This document shows, piece after piece, positions 20,548-29,359 of a stretch of 35,895 nucleotides of DNA. Numbering within the stretch: the stretch's first letter is position 1; every line of letters begins with the position of its first letter. The notes beneath the pieces were generated by a model that was given only the letters and a program-made list of their open reading frames with translations, had not been told where the DNA came from and made no database searches. Both the position numbers and the translations under genes were made by a program. The DNA is from Bacteroidota bacterium. Its GTDB lineage: Bacteria > Bacteroidota > Bacteroidia > Chitinophagales > Chitinophagaceae. The DNA lies in NCBI GenBank assembly GCA_025362055.1, contig JANYIM010000088.1, forward strand, positions 1 through 35,895, read 5' to 3'.

Positions 20548-21933
20548 ATGAAACTGGCAAGGCTTTTTTCATGGGCTTCAGCCCACAAATTTTGGATAAT
20601 AAAATTGAGCGAAGAAAAAAAAATATATAGTGATCGATGCTGGTTAGATGGGAAACTTCAACCCGCTACCATATGCTTTGCGAATAGAGTCATTACAGCC
20701 ATCCATCACGCTAAATTAGATGATGCCACAACTGTCGGCGACAATATTTTAATGCCTGGCATCATTGACGCACATGTTCATATCAATGAACCTGGCCGTA
20801 CAGATTGGGAGGGATTTGATACAGCAACACAGGCTGCGGCTGCCGGGGGCATCACAACTATAGTTGATATGCCTTTGAATGCAAGCCCGGTTACAACAAC
20901 AGTAAAAGCTTTTCATGAGAAACAAGCAGCTTCAAAAAATAAACTGAATGTGAACTGTGGTTTTTATGGTGGACTGGTCCCCGGTAATACAAATGAATTA
21001 GAAGGATTGATCAAAGCCGGCGTATTGGGGATCAAATGCTTTCTCACACATTCGGGTATTGATGAATTTCCAAATGTTACAGAAAAGGACCTGGATGAAG
21101 CAATGCCCATCATTGCAAAGCATGCCATTCCTTTATTGGTACATTGCGAACTGGACGGGGATTACCCCAATGAACTTTCAAAATATCCAACAAGCTATAA
21201 GGCTTTCCTGGCAAGCAGGCCAAAACAATGGGAGAATGATGCAATAGCTTTAATGATAAGGCTCTGCCGAAAATATAATTGCCGTGTTCATATCGTACAC
21301 GTTTCATCTTCGGAAGCATTAGCGGATATTGAAGCAGCAAAAAAAGAAGGCTTGCCTATCACTGCCGAAACCTGTGCCCATTATATTTATTTCAATGCGG
21401 AAAATATCCCGGATGGAAAATGTATTTATAAATGTGCGCCACCGATCCGTGAAAAGGAAAACAATCAACAATTGAAAGAAGCTTTGCAGAATACTGTACT
21501 GGATTTTATAACTACCGACCATTCACCGGCGCCTCCTTCTATCAAGGAGATCGAAAGCGGTAATTTGCACAAAGCATGGGGAGGCATTGCAGGACTGCAG
21601 TTCTTACTGCCTGCAAGCTGGACTGCATTAAAAGAAAATATACCGCTTGAAAAATTCATTCCTTTATTGACAGATCATCCTGCAAAATTCATTGGCATGG
21701 ATAAAAGAAAAGGAAAGATTGCCATTGGATATGATGCCGACCTTGTGGTGTGGGACCCTTATGGAAAAAAGAAAATAATAACAGGGGATATTTTATTCAG
21801 GCATAAAATAAGTCCCTATATTGGCGAAGAGTTAACTGGTGTAGTGGAACAATCAATTGTGAATGGAATAACGGTCTATCAAAATAATTCGATCATCAAC
21901 AAAAATGCAGGACAATGGCTTTTACATCTGTAA
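20548..21933 (+). CDS. allB: Allantoinase (true start possibly downstream, e.g. in-frame TTG at 20605)
   Basis: DAHVHINEPGRTDWEGFDTATQAAAAGGITTIVDMPLN; GIKCFLTHSG; VHIVHVSS; TTDHSPAP; operon context. Confidence 0.92.
   Translation: MKLARLFSWASAHKFWIIKLSEEKKIYSDRCWLDGKLQPATICFANRVITAIHHAKLDDATTVGDNILMPGIIDAHVHINEPGRTDWEGFDTATQAAAAGGITTIVDMPLNASPVTTTVKAFHEKQAASKNKLNVNCGFYGGLVPGNTNELEGLIKAGVLGIKCFLTHSGIDEFPNVTEKDLDEAMPIIAKHAIPLLVHCELDGDYPNELSKYPTSYKAFLASRPKQWENDAIALMIRLCRKYNCRVHIVHVSSSEALADIEAAKKEGLPITAETCAHYIYFNAENIPDGKCIYKCAPPIREKENNQQLKEALQNTVLDFITTDHSPAPPSIKEIESGNLHKAWGGIAGLQFLLPASWTALKENIPLEKFIPLLTDHPAKFIGMDKRKGKIAIGYDADLVVWDPYGKKKIITGDILFRHKISPYIGEELTGVVEQSIVNGITVYQNNSIINKNAGQWLLHL
20572..20585. 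repeat. Hairpin TGGGC-TTCA-GCCCA at the predicted 5' end of the allB ORF
   Basis: Perfect 5-bp stem; loop TTCA is the opposite-strand form of TGAA. Confidence 0.7.
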
Positions 21934-22940
21934 AAGAAATCATCAAAGAGCCCCCGGCCTTTACCCAACTTACCGACCTTGCTGCAGAAAGATTGGGAGG
22001 AAAGGTTCTATATGCCACGGATGATTTTTTTGCTGAAAAAGAAAACCTTATCAAGCCGGGGCGAGGTATATTCATTACAGATAAATATACCGACCGTGGT
22101 AAATGGATGGATGGATGGGAGAGCCGTCGGAAGCGTGTTCCGGGCCACGACTGGGCCGTAGTACAATTAGCTACACCGGGAAGGATAACCGGCTTTGATA
22201 TTGATACCAATTTTTTCCTAGGTAATCATCCTCCGCAGGCATCTGTGGAAGCTACATATATTAATAATACTGACCCGATAACCAATTGGGAGAATGCTAC
22301 GTGGAAGGAGATCCTGCCAAAATCGCACCTTGATGCAGGCAGTCAGAATTTTTATCAAAGTAATAGTAGTGAATTATTCACGCATATTCGTTTACACATT
22401 TACCCGGATGGAGGCGTGGCACGGTTACGCGTATACGGAGAAGTTTTTAAGAACTGGGATGCTGTTTCAGCAAATGACGAAGTTGACCTGGTTGCAGCGA
22501 TCAATGGCGGAAAGGCAATTGCCTGTAACGATATGTTCTTTAGTGCAATGGGCAACCTTATCATGCCGGGCCGCGGCGTGAATATGGGAGATGGTTGGGA
22601 AACCAAGCGCAACCGTACACCTGGCAACAGGGATTGGGTGGTATTGAAACTGGCAAAAGCAGGGATGATCGGTCGTATTGTGGTGGACACCTGTCATTTT
22701 AAAGGAAATTATCCCGATAGTTGTTCAATTGAAGGTTGCACTGCCGATAATAATGAGGAAGTGATAAATGATAAGAATCAATGGCTAATGATCCTGCCCG
22801 CTCAAAAATTAAGTGCAGATCATGAACATGAATTTGTGAGAGAAATAAATGAAAACACCGGCATCACCCATGTGCGATTAAATATATTTCCTGATGGAGG
22901 GATAAGCAGGTTGAGATTGTTTGGAAAAATTATTAAATAG
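21915..22940 (+). CDS. alc: Allantoicase
   Basis: Two homologous halves: WMDGWESRRKRVPGHDWAVVQL and MGDGWETKRNRTPGNRDWVVLKL; overlaps allB by 19 bp. Confidence 0.94.
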   Translation: MAFTSVKEIIKEPPAFTQLTDLAAERLGGKVLYATDDFFAEKENLIKPGRGIFITDKYTDRGKWMDGWESRRKRVPGHDWAVVQLATPGRITGFDIDTNFFLGNHPPQASVEATYINNTDPITNWENATWKEILPKSHLDAGSQNFYQSNSSELFTHIRLHIYPDGGVARLRVYGEVFKNWDAVSANDEVDLVAAINGGKAIACNDMFFSAMGNLIMPGRGVNMGDGWETKRNRTPGNRDWVVLKLAKAGMIGRIVVDTCHFKGNYPDSCSIEGCTADNNEEVINDKNQWLMILPAQKLSADHEHEFVREINENTGITHVRLNIFPDGGISRLRLFGKIIK

Positions 22941-22966
22941 AACCCATTCACAAATTTTTACACCTG

Positions 22967-24370
22967 ATGTTTTATACAGTACTATATCTTTTACTCGGAG
23001 GCATTTTATTAATGCTGGTGGTGATGTCATATCATTTACCTGCATTATTAAAAAAGAATAGTAAGACGGATAATGAAAAGACCACTGCAAAAATAAACAG
23101 CGCTCAAAATTATATTTATGTAAGTATTATCCTGGTCATAGTAGCTGCGATCATCTGTACCTACTTAATGGCCAAAGGAACACCATGGGAAGCGCATTTG
23201 ATGGAATGGCTGAACATTGTGATACGGGTAATGCACATCACTTTTGGAATAGCATGGATTGGCGCTTCATTCTATTTCGTCTTTCTTGAAAATGCATTGA
23301 ATCGAACAGAAGATGTACGTGATGAACTGGCCGGAAACCTTTGGGCTGTTCACGGCGGCGGCTTTTATTATCTCGAAAAATACAAGACAGCCCCTAAAAC
23401 GATCCCCAAACACCTGCACTGGTTCAAGTACGAAGCTTATTTTACCTGGCTGTCGGGTTTTTGCTTATTATTTGTAGTGTATTATTTTAATGCGTCTGCA
23501 TTTTTAATTGATAAAAATGTTTTGGATATCAGTCCGCTTACCGGCGTTGCAATTGGAATCGGTTCCTTCATCATAGCATGGATATTGTATGATATACTTT
23601 GTAAAACATTGTTGAACAAAAACAAGACCGCATTTGCGATCACTGGCTTTGCCATACTCGTTGGCTTTGCGTATTTCTACAGCCATGTTTTCAACAGCCG
23701 CGCTGCTTACATTCATTTTGGTGCCATGATCGGCAGTATTATGGTAGCGAATGTTTTTTTTGTGATCATCCCTTCGCAAAAAGCAATGGTAAATGCTGCA
23801 AAGGAAGGCTTGCCATTAAATCCGCAGTTGGGAAAAAATGCGCTTGCCCGTTCCTTGCACAATAATTATTTCACATTGCCGGTGTTGTTTGTAATGGTGA
23901 GTAATCACTTTCCGTCAACATTTGGTTATAAATATCCCTGGTTGATCCTTGCCATCATTTCATTAGGAGCGGCGGGTGTAAAGCACTATCTTAACCTGAG
24001 AGAAAAAGGAAGACAAAGTGTTTGGGTGATGCCCGTATCGGTGATAATTTTGCTGGCAGCATGTTTTATTTCTGCACCTGCAAAGAACCCCAATGCATGT
24101 AAATCAGCCGTTAGTTTTTCAGAAGTGAATGCCATCATACAAAACCGTTGCGCGGTCTGCCATTCTGCTAAACCAACAGATGATGTAAACAAAGTGGCAC
24201 CCAATGGGGTAATGTATGATACGCCTGAAGAGATCGTAAAGAAAAAAGACCTGATCATGCAAAGGGTAGTGATCACCAAAACAATGCCGCAGAATAATAA
24301 GACAAATATCACACAGGAAGAAAGAGACCTGATCAGGTGCTGGATAGAACAAGGAGCTTCGGTGAAGTGA
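22967..24370 (+). CDS. puuD: PuuD-like membrane urate oxidase/hydroxylase with C-terminal cytochrome c domain
   Basis: N-terminal multi-TM domain with VMHITFGIAWIGASFYFVFLENAL and LWAVHGGGFYYLEK; C-terminal NRCAVCHSAKP heme motif; urate operon context. Confidence 0.88.
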   Translation: MFYTVLYLLLGGILLMLVVMSYHLPALLKKNSKTDNEKTTAKINSAQNYIYVSIILVIVAAIICTYLMAKGTPWEAHLMEWLNIVIRVMHITFGIAWIGASFYFVFLENALNRTEDVRDELAGNLWAVHGGGFYYLEKYKTAPKTIPKHLHWFKYEAYFTWLSGFCLLFVVYYFNASAFLIDKNVLDISPLTGVAIGIGSFIIAWILYDILCKTLLNKNKTAFAITGFAILVGFAYFYSHVFNSRAAYIHFGAMIGSIMVANVFFVIIPSQKAMVNAAKEGLPLNPQLGKNALARSLHNNYFTLPVLFVMVSNHFPSTFGYKYPWLILAIISLGAAGVKHYLNLREKGRQSVWVMPVSVIILLAACFISAPAKNPNACKSAVSFSEVNAIIQNRCAVCHSAKPTDDVNKVAPNGVMYDTPEEIVKKKDLIMQRVVITKTMPQNNKTNITQEERDLIRCWIEQGASVK

Positions 24371-24403
24371 GGTTACAGGGGTTAAGACGTTTAAAGATTT
24401 AAT

Positions 24404-25252
24404 ATGACACTGAAAGAATTTAATGAACTGGGAAAGCAGAAGGCCGCAGAAGAATTATTTGATTGCTGCGGTTCTGCAAAATGGGTGTCGTTGCTCATGA
24501 AAGATTTCCCTTTTGCATCGGAAGGAATGTTGGTTAAAAAAGCGACAGCGGTATGGTATAATGAATGCAGTACTGATGATTGGCTTGAGGCATTCACTTA
24601 TCACCCAAAGATCGGGGATAAAAAAAGTTTAGAGAAAAAATTCGCAGGAAAGGAACAATTGGGTGTAGCAACAGCGCCCAACACAATTATCGAAGCGCTA
24701 CTTAAAGCAAATGCGGAGTATGAAAAAAAATATGAATTTATTTTTATTGTATGTGCTACAGGCAAGGCCGCAGAAGAAATGTTAGGCTTGTTACACAACA
24801 GGCTGGCCAATTCAAAAGAAGAGGAATTGAACATCGCCATGGGCGAGCAACATAAAATAACCTTGATAAGGTTTAAAAAGCTTTTATCAGATGCAAACTT
24901 TCAATTTTTAAAAATGAGTCAACTTACTACGCATGTACTGGATATCAGTGTTGGCAGGCCAGGAAAAAATATTACTGCAAAACTGCAACAATCTGTAGAT
25001 AATAACTGGGCAACCATTGCACAGGGGATTACTGACGCTGATGGAAGGATAGCAGACCTGTTGCCACCGGAAAAATTGTTAACGCCAGGCAACTATAAAC
25101 TGGTATTTGAAACAGGCGCTTATTTTTCAGCCAATAATGTGAAGGGTTTTTATCCTGAAGTAGAGATACAGTTCACGGTTTTTGATGATGCGCATTATCA
25201 TGTGCCGTTGTTGCTCAATCCATTTGGATATTCGACGTACAGAGGGAGCTAA
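24404..25252 (+). CDS. Fused OHCU decarboxylase (UraD) and 5-hydroxyisourate hydrolase (UraH)
   Basis: UraD motif FTYHPKIGDKK; C-terminal transthyretin-like domain TTHVLDISVGRPGKNI ... FGYSTYRGS. Confidence 0.94.
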   Translation: MTLKEFNELGKQKAAEELFDCCGSAKWVSLLMKDFPFASEGMLVKKATAVWYNECSTDDWLEAFTYHPKIGDKKSLEKKFAGKEQLGVATAPNTIIEALLKANAEYEKKYEFIFIVCATGKAAEEMLGLLHNRLANSKEEELNIAMGEQHKITLIRFKKLLSDANFQFLKMSQLTTHVLDISVGRPGKNITAKLQQSVDNNWATIAQGITDADGRIADLLPPEKLLTPGNYKLVFETGAYFSANNVKGFYPEVEIQFTVFDDAHYHVPLLLNPFGYSTYRGS

Positions 25253-25351
25253 TAAGAAAGTAAAAAGTGAAAAGTCAAACCCCAAGACTTAGCGTATTTA
25301 CTTTTAGGTTTTTACTATTGCAAATAGAACAGCTAACTAAAAAAGTTAAAG

Positions 25352-26692
25352 ATGAGTTTATCTATTCCAACAAACAAACGGGAACAATTATTTAATACTT
25401 TAAAGAAAGCCAATACTGCTTTCCAGGAAATTTATCCCGGCGACAGGAGCGATCGCCAGCCCGTGCATACCCTATACGGGGGAGCTAATTTATTTAAGTA
25501 TGATGCTGCAAGAGCCCTGGGAGCAAGGGCCCTGGAGATATTCGAGACCTATGCACCCGATCACAAGGTATTTGGAAATGTATTTGGCATGGATACTTCT
25601 TCAGGATTCAGCGATAAAGTATACAATAAAGTGCTCGATAAATTAAAGACAGAGGCCATTGAAGATTTCAGGATAGATTTTGAAGACGGGTATGGTAACC
25701 GCAGCAATGAAGAAGAAGATGAGACAGCAAGAACTGCAGCGCTGGAAGTTGCAAAGGGAATGAAAGAAAGAACCTTGCCTCCCTTTATCGGCATTCGCAT
25801 AAAACCTTTTACAGAAGAAATGAAAGAAAGGGGCCTGCGTACGCTCGATATTTTTATAAGCACACTGGTAAAAGAAACAAGAGGAAAACTACCGGATAAT
25901 TTTATTGTGATGTTACCAAAGGTCACCATTCCCGAACAACCTGCAACACTTGCGGGGTTTTTTGATATACTGGAAGCAGCGTTAAAAATGGAAAAAGGAG
26001 TTTTGAAAATGGAGATGATGGTGGAGACCACACAATCTATCATGGATATTAATGGCACCAATCCCTTGTATCGTTTTATCAAAGCAAGTAATGGCCGCTG
26101 TATCGCCATGCACTTTGGCACTTATGATTATACTGCTTCCTGCAGCATCACCGCCAAGTACCAGGAGATGGATCATCCTGTTTGTGATTTTGCACACCAT
26201 ATGACGAAAGTGGCATTGGCACACACAGGTATCTGGCTAAGTGATGGTGCAACCAATACAATGCCCATTGGCCCGCATCGTGGCGAAACCCTTACTGAAA
26301 AACAGTTACAAGAGAACAGGGATACGGTTCACCATGCCTGGAAAAAGGGATATGATCATATCCGTCATTCATTGTGGAATGGATTTTACCAAGGCTGGGA
26401 CCTGAACCCGGCGCAATTCCCCATGCGTTATGCAGCGGTCTTTGCATTTTTCCTGGAGAGTTATGATGATGCGGTCGAAAGATTGAAAACCTTTGTTGAA
26501 AAAGCAGCCAGGGCAACATTGATCGGGGATGTTTTTGATGATGCCGCTACAGGACAAGGCTTACTCAATTATTTTTTACGTGCATTGAACAGCGGCGCCA
26601 TTACTGAAGAAGAAGTACTGGTAACGGGACTAACGCTGGAGGAGATACGAGGGCGCTCATTCAAGAAGATATTGGAAAACAGAAAGAAGTAG
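25352..26692 (+). CDS. CitE/HpcH-malate synthase-like TIM-barrel protein (DUF6986-like), function unassigned
   Basis: EDFRIDFEDGYGNR, LPKVTIPEQ, KMEMMVETTQSIMD, CIAMHFGTYDYTAS typical of the CitE/aldolase superfamily. Confidence 0.75.
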   Translation: MSLSIPTNKREQLFNTLKKANTAFQEIYPGDRSDRQPVHTLYGGANLFKYDAARALGARALEIFETYAPDHKVFGNVFGMDTSSGFSDKVYNKVLDKLKTEAIEDFRIDFEDGYGNRSNEEEDETARTAALEVAKGMKERTLPPFIGIRIKPFTEEMKERGLRTLDIFISTLVKETRGKLPDNFIVMLPKVTIPEQPATLAGFFDILEAALKMEKGVLKMEMMVETTQSIMDINGTNPLYRFIKASNGRCIAMHFGTYDYTASCSITAKYQEMDHPVCDFAHHMTKVALAHTGIWLSDGATNTMPIGPHRGETLTEKQLQENRDTVHHAWKKGYDHIRHSLWNGFYQGWDLNPAQFPMRYAAVFAFFLESYDDAVERLKTFVEKAARATLIGDVFDDAATGQGLLNYFLRALNSGAITEEEVLVTGLTLEEIRGRSFKKILENRKK

Positions 26693-26693
26693 T

Positions 26694-27662
26694 ATGGGTG
26701 TTTGGAAATTCATACTTGATAAGCTAAGCGCTGGTATAAATGTAATGTTATTGCATGTGCTGGAAAGCGAGGGCAGTTCTCCCGGCAGGCAGGGATTTAA
26801 AATGGCCGTTGCTGCTGATGGTACATTCAATGGAACAATTGGCGGTGGCATCATGGAACATAAGCTGGTAGAAAAAGCAAAGCAGCAGCTGGGTGATAAA
26901 GTTGATAAGATCGAATTGATGCGCCAGTTTCATGATAAGCAGCCAGTTTCAAATCAATCCGGAATGATCTGCAGCGGCAGCCAGTTGAATGTTTTTATTC
27001 CTTTATCACCTGCAGATAAACCGGCCATTGCTTCTATCGTGAATGACAGACAACAATTCATTGAACTTTCTCCAAAAGGAATTGCCATCCGGGGATCATC
27101 TACACAGGATAAGAATATCAACCTGCAATTTATTTCAGAAGAAGAATGGTTGTACACCGAAAAAATAAACCGGCAACAGGTGATACATATCATTGGCGGC
27201 GGACATGTGAGTCTGGCCTTGTCCGAATTAATGTCCTTCCTTGGTTTTTTCATCAAAGTATATGATGACAGGCCGGGGTTGAATACGATGCAGGAAAATA
27301 ATTTTGCCAATGAAAAACATTTCATTGAAGATTACCAGCAGTTAGGCAAAACCATCAATGCTTCAAAATATGATCATGTTGTGATCATTACATTTGGTTA
27401 TCGTTCAGATAAGATCGTATTGAAAGAATTACTGGATAAGGAATTTGCTTATATCGGCCTTATTGGAAGCGATAAAAAAACCGAAACGCTTTTCAAAGAA
27501 CTCGAAGAAGAAGGCATCTCTCCCGAAAAATGGAAACATGTATTTGCCCCGATCGGCATCAACATATTTAGTAAGACGGCGCCCGAAATTGCAGTGAGTA
27601 TTGCGGCAGAGATCATCAGGGAAAAGAATAAAGAACTGCCGACTGGAAGAAGCGATAATTAA
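26694..27662 (+). CDS. xdhC: XdhC/CoxI family molybdenum-cofactor insertion protein
   Basis: ESEGSSPGRQGFKMAV, GTIGGGIMEHKLVE, HIIGGGHVSLALSELM, YIGLIGSDKKTETLF. Confidence 0.92.
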   Translation: MGVWKFILDKLSAGINVMLLHVLESEGSSPGRQGFKMAVAADGTFNGTIGGGIMEHKLVEKAKQQLGDKVDKIELMRQFHDKQPVSNQSGMICSGSQLNVFIPLSPADKPAIASIVNDRQQFIELSPKGIAIRGSSTQDKNINLQFISEEEWLYTEKINRQQVIHIIGGGHVSLALSELMSFLGFFIKVYDDRPGLNTMQENNFANEKHFIEDYQQLGKTINASKYDHVVIITFGYRSDKIVLKELLDKEFAYIGLIGSDKKTETLFKELEEEGISPEKWKHVFAPIGINIFSKTAPEIAVSIAAEIIREKNKELPTGRSDN

Positions 27663-27688
27663 AAAATGATTTTTGTGTTGAATAAATA

Positions 27689-28357
27689 ATGACAACCATG
27701 AAAAAACTAGTGTTACTTCTGTTGACCATTTTATTCATTAGTAATGTACCGGCACAGGTTAAACATGCTCCCGTTAAGAAACCCATTAATCTTGTAAGTG
27801 TTAAAATTGGCAACCAGACCTGGATGAAAAAAAACCTGGATGTATCGACATACAGAAATGGTGATCCCATACCAAACGTAACCGATACGGTCACATGGAA
27901 CAAACTAACTACGGGTGCCTATTGCTATTATAATAACGACTCTGCAACCTATGCGGCAGTTTATGGTAAATTATACAATTGGTATGCGGTAAATGATCTC
28001 CGGGGATTGGCTCCCCGGGGGTGGCATATAGCTTCTGACAAGGAATGGTTATTAATAGGTGACTTGCTGGGAGGAGATAATGTTGCAGGAAGGCGAATGA
28101 AGGAAAAGGGGCATTCTCATTGGAGGGGCCTTGATTCCAGCGTTACTAATAGTAGTGGTTTCACCGCCCTTCCGGGTGGCTACTGTGCAGGCTCCAATTT
28201 CTATAGCCTTGGTTCATTTGGTTTTTGGTGGACTTCTACACCAACCGAGCTTGAAGGCGGTGGCATTTTCCGCGACCTCAGTTCTTCCGCAAACAAACTC
28301 GATGGTGACGGCATTGAAGGAAATTATTTTTATTCTGTACGTTGTGTGAAGGATTGA
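27689..28357 (+). CDS. Exported FISUMP-domain protein
   Basis: Signal peptide; VKIGNQTWMKKNLDVSTYRNGDPIPNV ... GKLYNWYAVNDLRGLAPRGWHIASDKEW ... FYSVRCVKD. Confidence 0.88.
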   Translation: MTTMKKLVLLLLTILFISNVPAQVKHAPVKKPINLVSVKIGNQTWMKKNLDVSTYRNGDPIPNVTDTVTWNKLTTGAYCYYNNDSATYAAVYGKLYNWYAVNDLRGLAPRGWHIASDKEWLLIGDLLGGDNVAGRRMKEKGHSHWRGLDSSVTNSSGFTALPGGYCAGSNFYSLGSFGFWWTSTPTELEGGGIFRDLSSSANKLDGDGIEGNYFYSVRCVKD

Positions 28358-28422
28358 ATGTATACTGTTGTTACCTTGATATTCTCTGAATAGTCCTAAA
28401 ATAGGTTGACAAATTTAAAATT

Positions 28423-28477
28423 GTCCTGTTGTCTTCACCCCCGAGACAAGGGGGTCGCTGCTAAAAATTTCGTCATC
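28423..28477. repeat. Noncoding direct repeat copy 1
   Basis: tgtcctgttgtcttcacccccgagacaaggggg...ctaaaaatttcgtcatc; shares identical 19-bp core cacccccgagacaaggggg (28436-28454) with copy 2. Confidence 0.85.
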
Positions 28478-28485
28478 AATAAAAG

Positions 28486-28518
28486 TTACCGCTGTCGGGA
28501 TTTTTAACCGCCGACAGG
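28486..28518. repeat. Dispersed 33-bp palindromic repeat, copy B
   Basis: ttaccgctgtcggg-N8-ccgccgacagg. Confidence 0.85.
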
Positions 28519-28521
28519 AGC

Positions 28522-28554
28522 AAATAAAAAAGCCTTCGTCGTTAAACGAAGGCT
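28522..28554 (-). terminator. Rho-independent terminator (minus strand)
   Basis: agccttcg-tcgttaaa-cgaaggct stem; minus-strand readout followed by ttttttattt. Confidence 0.75.
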
Positions 28555-28557
28555 TCG

Positions 28558-28665
28558 CTGTAGGGGGAGGGATCGAACCTCCACGGAGCAGTTAGTTGTA
28601 GCACAAAGTTCGGTGGTCGACCCCGGTCGCTCAGGTATTACTACCCTTGCGGCTCTATGCTATAT
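28558..28665 (-). ncRNA. Possible structured RNA with a tRNA T-arm-like 3' end; identity unknown
   Basis: Minus strand ends GGAGG-TTCGATC-CCTCC-CCCTACA immediately upstream of a minus-strand terminator; no matching 5' acceptor or anticodon arm found. Confidence 0.4.
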
Positions 28666-28666
28666 T

Positions 28667-28724
28667 TATCCTGTTACCTCCACCCCCGAGACAAGGGGGC
28701 ATGTCTGCCAAAAATTTCATCACC
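28667..28724. repeat. Noncoding direct repeat copy 2
   Basis: tatcctgttacctccacccccgagacaagggggcatgtctgccaaaaatttcatcacc; core at 28681-28699. Confidence 0.85.
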
Positions 28725-28866
28725 CCACAATGATTAAGAACTTGATATCACAAATCTAGGTAAAATGCTTATAATTTGAAAATAATTCAGTAAAAATTTG
28801 GTAAATATAGAATTAATTCAAATATTTGTATTTATTATTGAAAAATTATAAAAACATTACCTAAAA

Positions 28867-29349
28867 ATGGCGGCTAAATTAAATCTTGACAAATTAGATC
28901 TCCAGATCATCCACGAAATGATGGAGACCGCTGAGATATCTTATGCAGAATTGGGAAAAAAATTATTCGTGAGTGGAGGTACCATCCATGTGCGAATCAA
29001 AAAATTGCAGGAATCCGGGATAGTAAAAGGAACAAAGCTGAACGTTGACCTGAAGCAACTGGGCTATGATATTACCGCCTTCGTTGGTATTTATCTTGAA
29101 AAAAGTTCTTTATATGATGCGGTTGCAAAAGACCTGATGCGGATACCAGAGATCGTGCGGCTTAATTATATCACCGGTAACTACAGTATGTTCATAGAAA
29201 TAGTTTGTAAAGACATTAATCAATTGCGTTTTGTATTGCATGACGAGCTTCAAAAAATAAAAGGCATTGAACGAACGGAAACTTTTATTTCATTGGAGGA
29301 AGGGTTTAACAGGAATGTACAGGTGGCCCCAACGGGAACTAATTCTTAA
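28867..29349 (+). CDS. Lrp/AsnC family transcriptional regulator
   Basis: LDKLDLQIIHEMMETAEISYAELGKKLFVSGGTIHVRIKKLQESGIVKG HTH followed by RAM domain. Confidence 0.92.
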   Translation: MAAKLNLDKLDLQIIHEMMETAEISYAELGKKLFVSGGTIHVRIKKLQESGIVKGTKLNVDLKQLGYDITAFVGIYLEKSSLYDAVAKDLMRIPEIVRLNYITGNYSMFIEIVCKDINQLRFVLHDELQKIKGIERTETFISLEEGFNRNVQVAPTGTNS

Positions 29350-29359
29350 TTTCTAACTA

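Noticed and set aside
22102-22121. ATGGATGGATGGATGG microrepeat in allantoicase
   Set aside because: Encodes the conserved KWMDGWE motif; repeat is coincidental to conserved residues
25561-26121. 186-aa antisense ORF opposite the CitE-like gene
   Set aside because: Ser/Ile/Leu-rich shadow ORF with no start context or family resemblance
28558-28665. Canonical tRNA gene
   Set aside because: T-arm-like 3' segment is present, but I could find no pairing 5' acceptor strand, D-arm or anticodon arm
28800-28866. Palindrome caaatatttg upstream of the Lrp gene as its operator
   Set aside because: Very AT-rich context makes a 10-bp palindrome unsurprising
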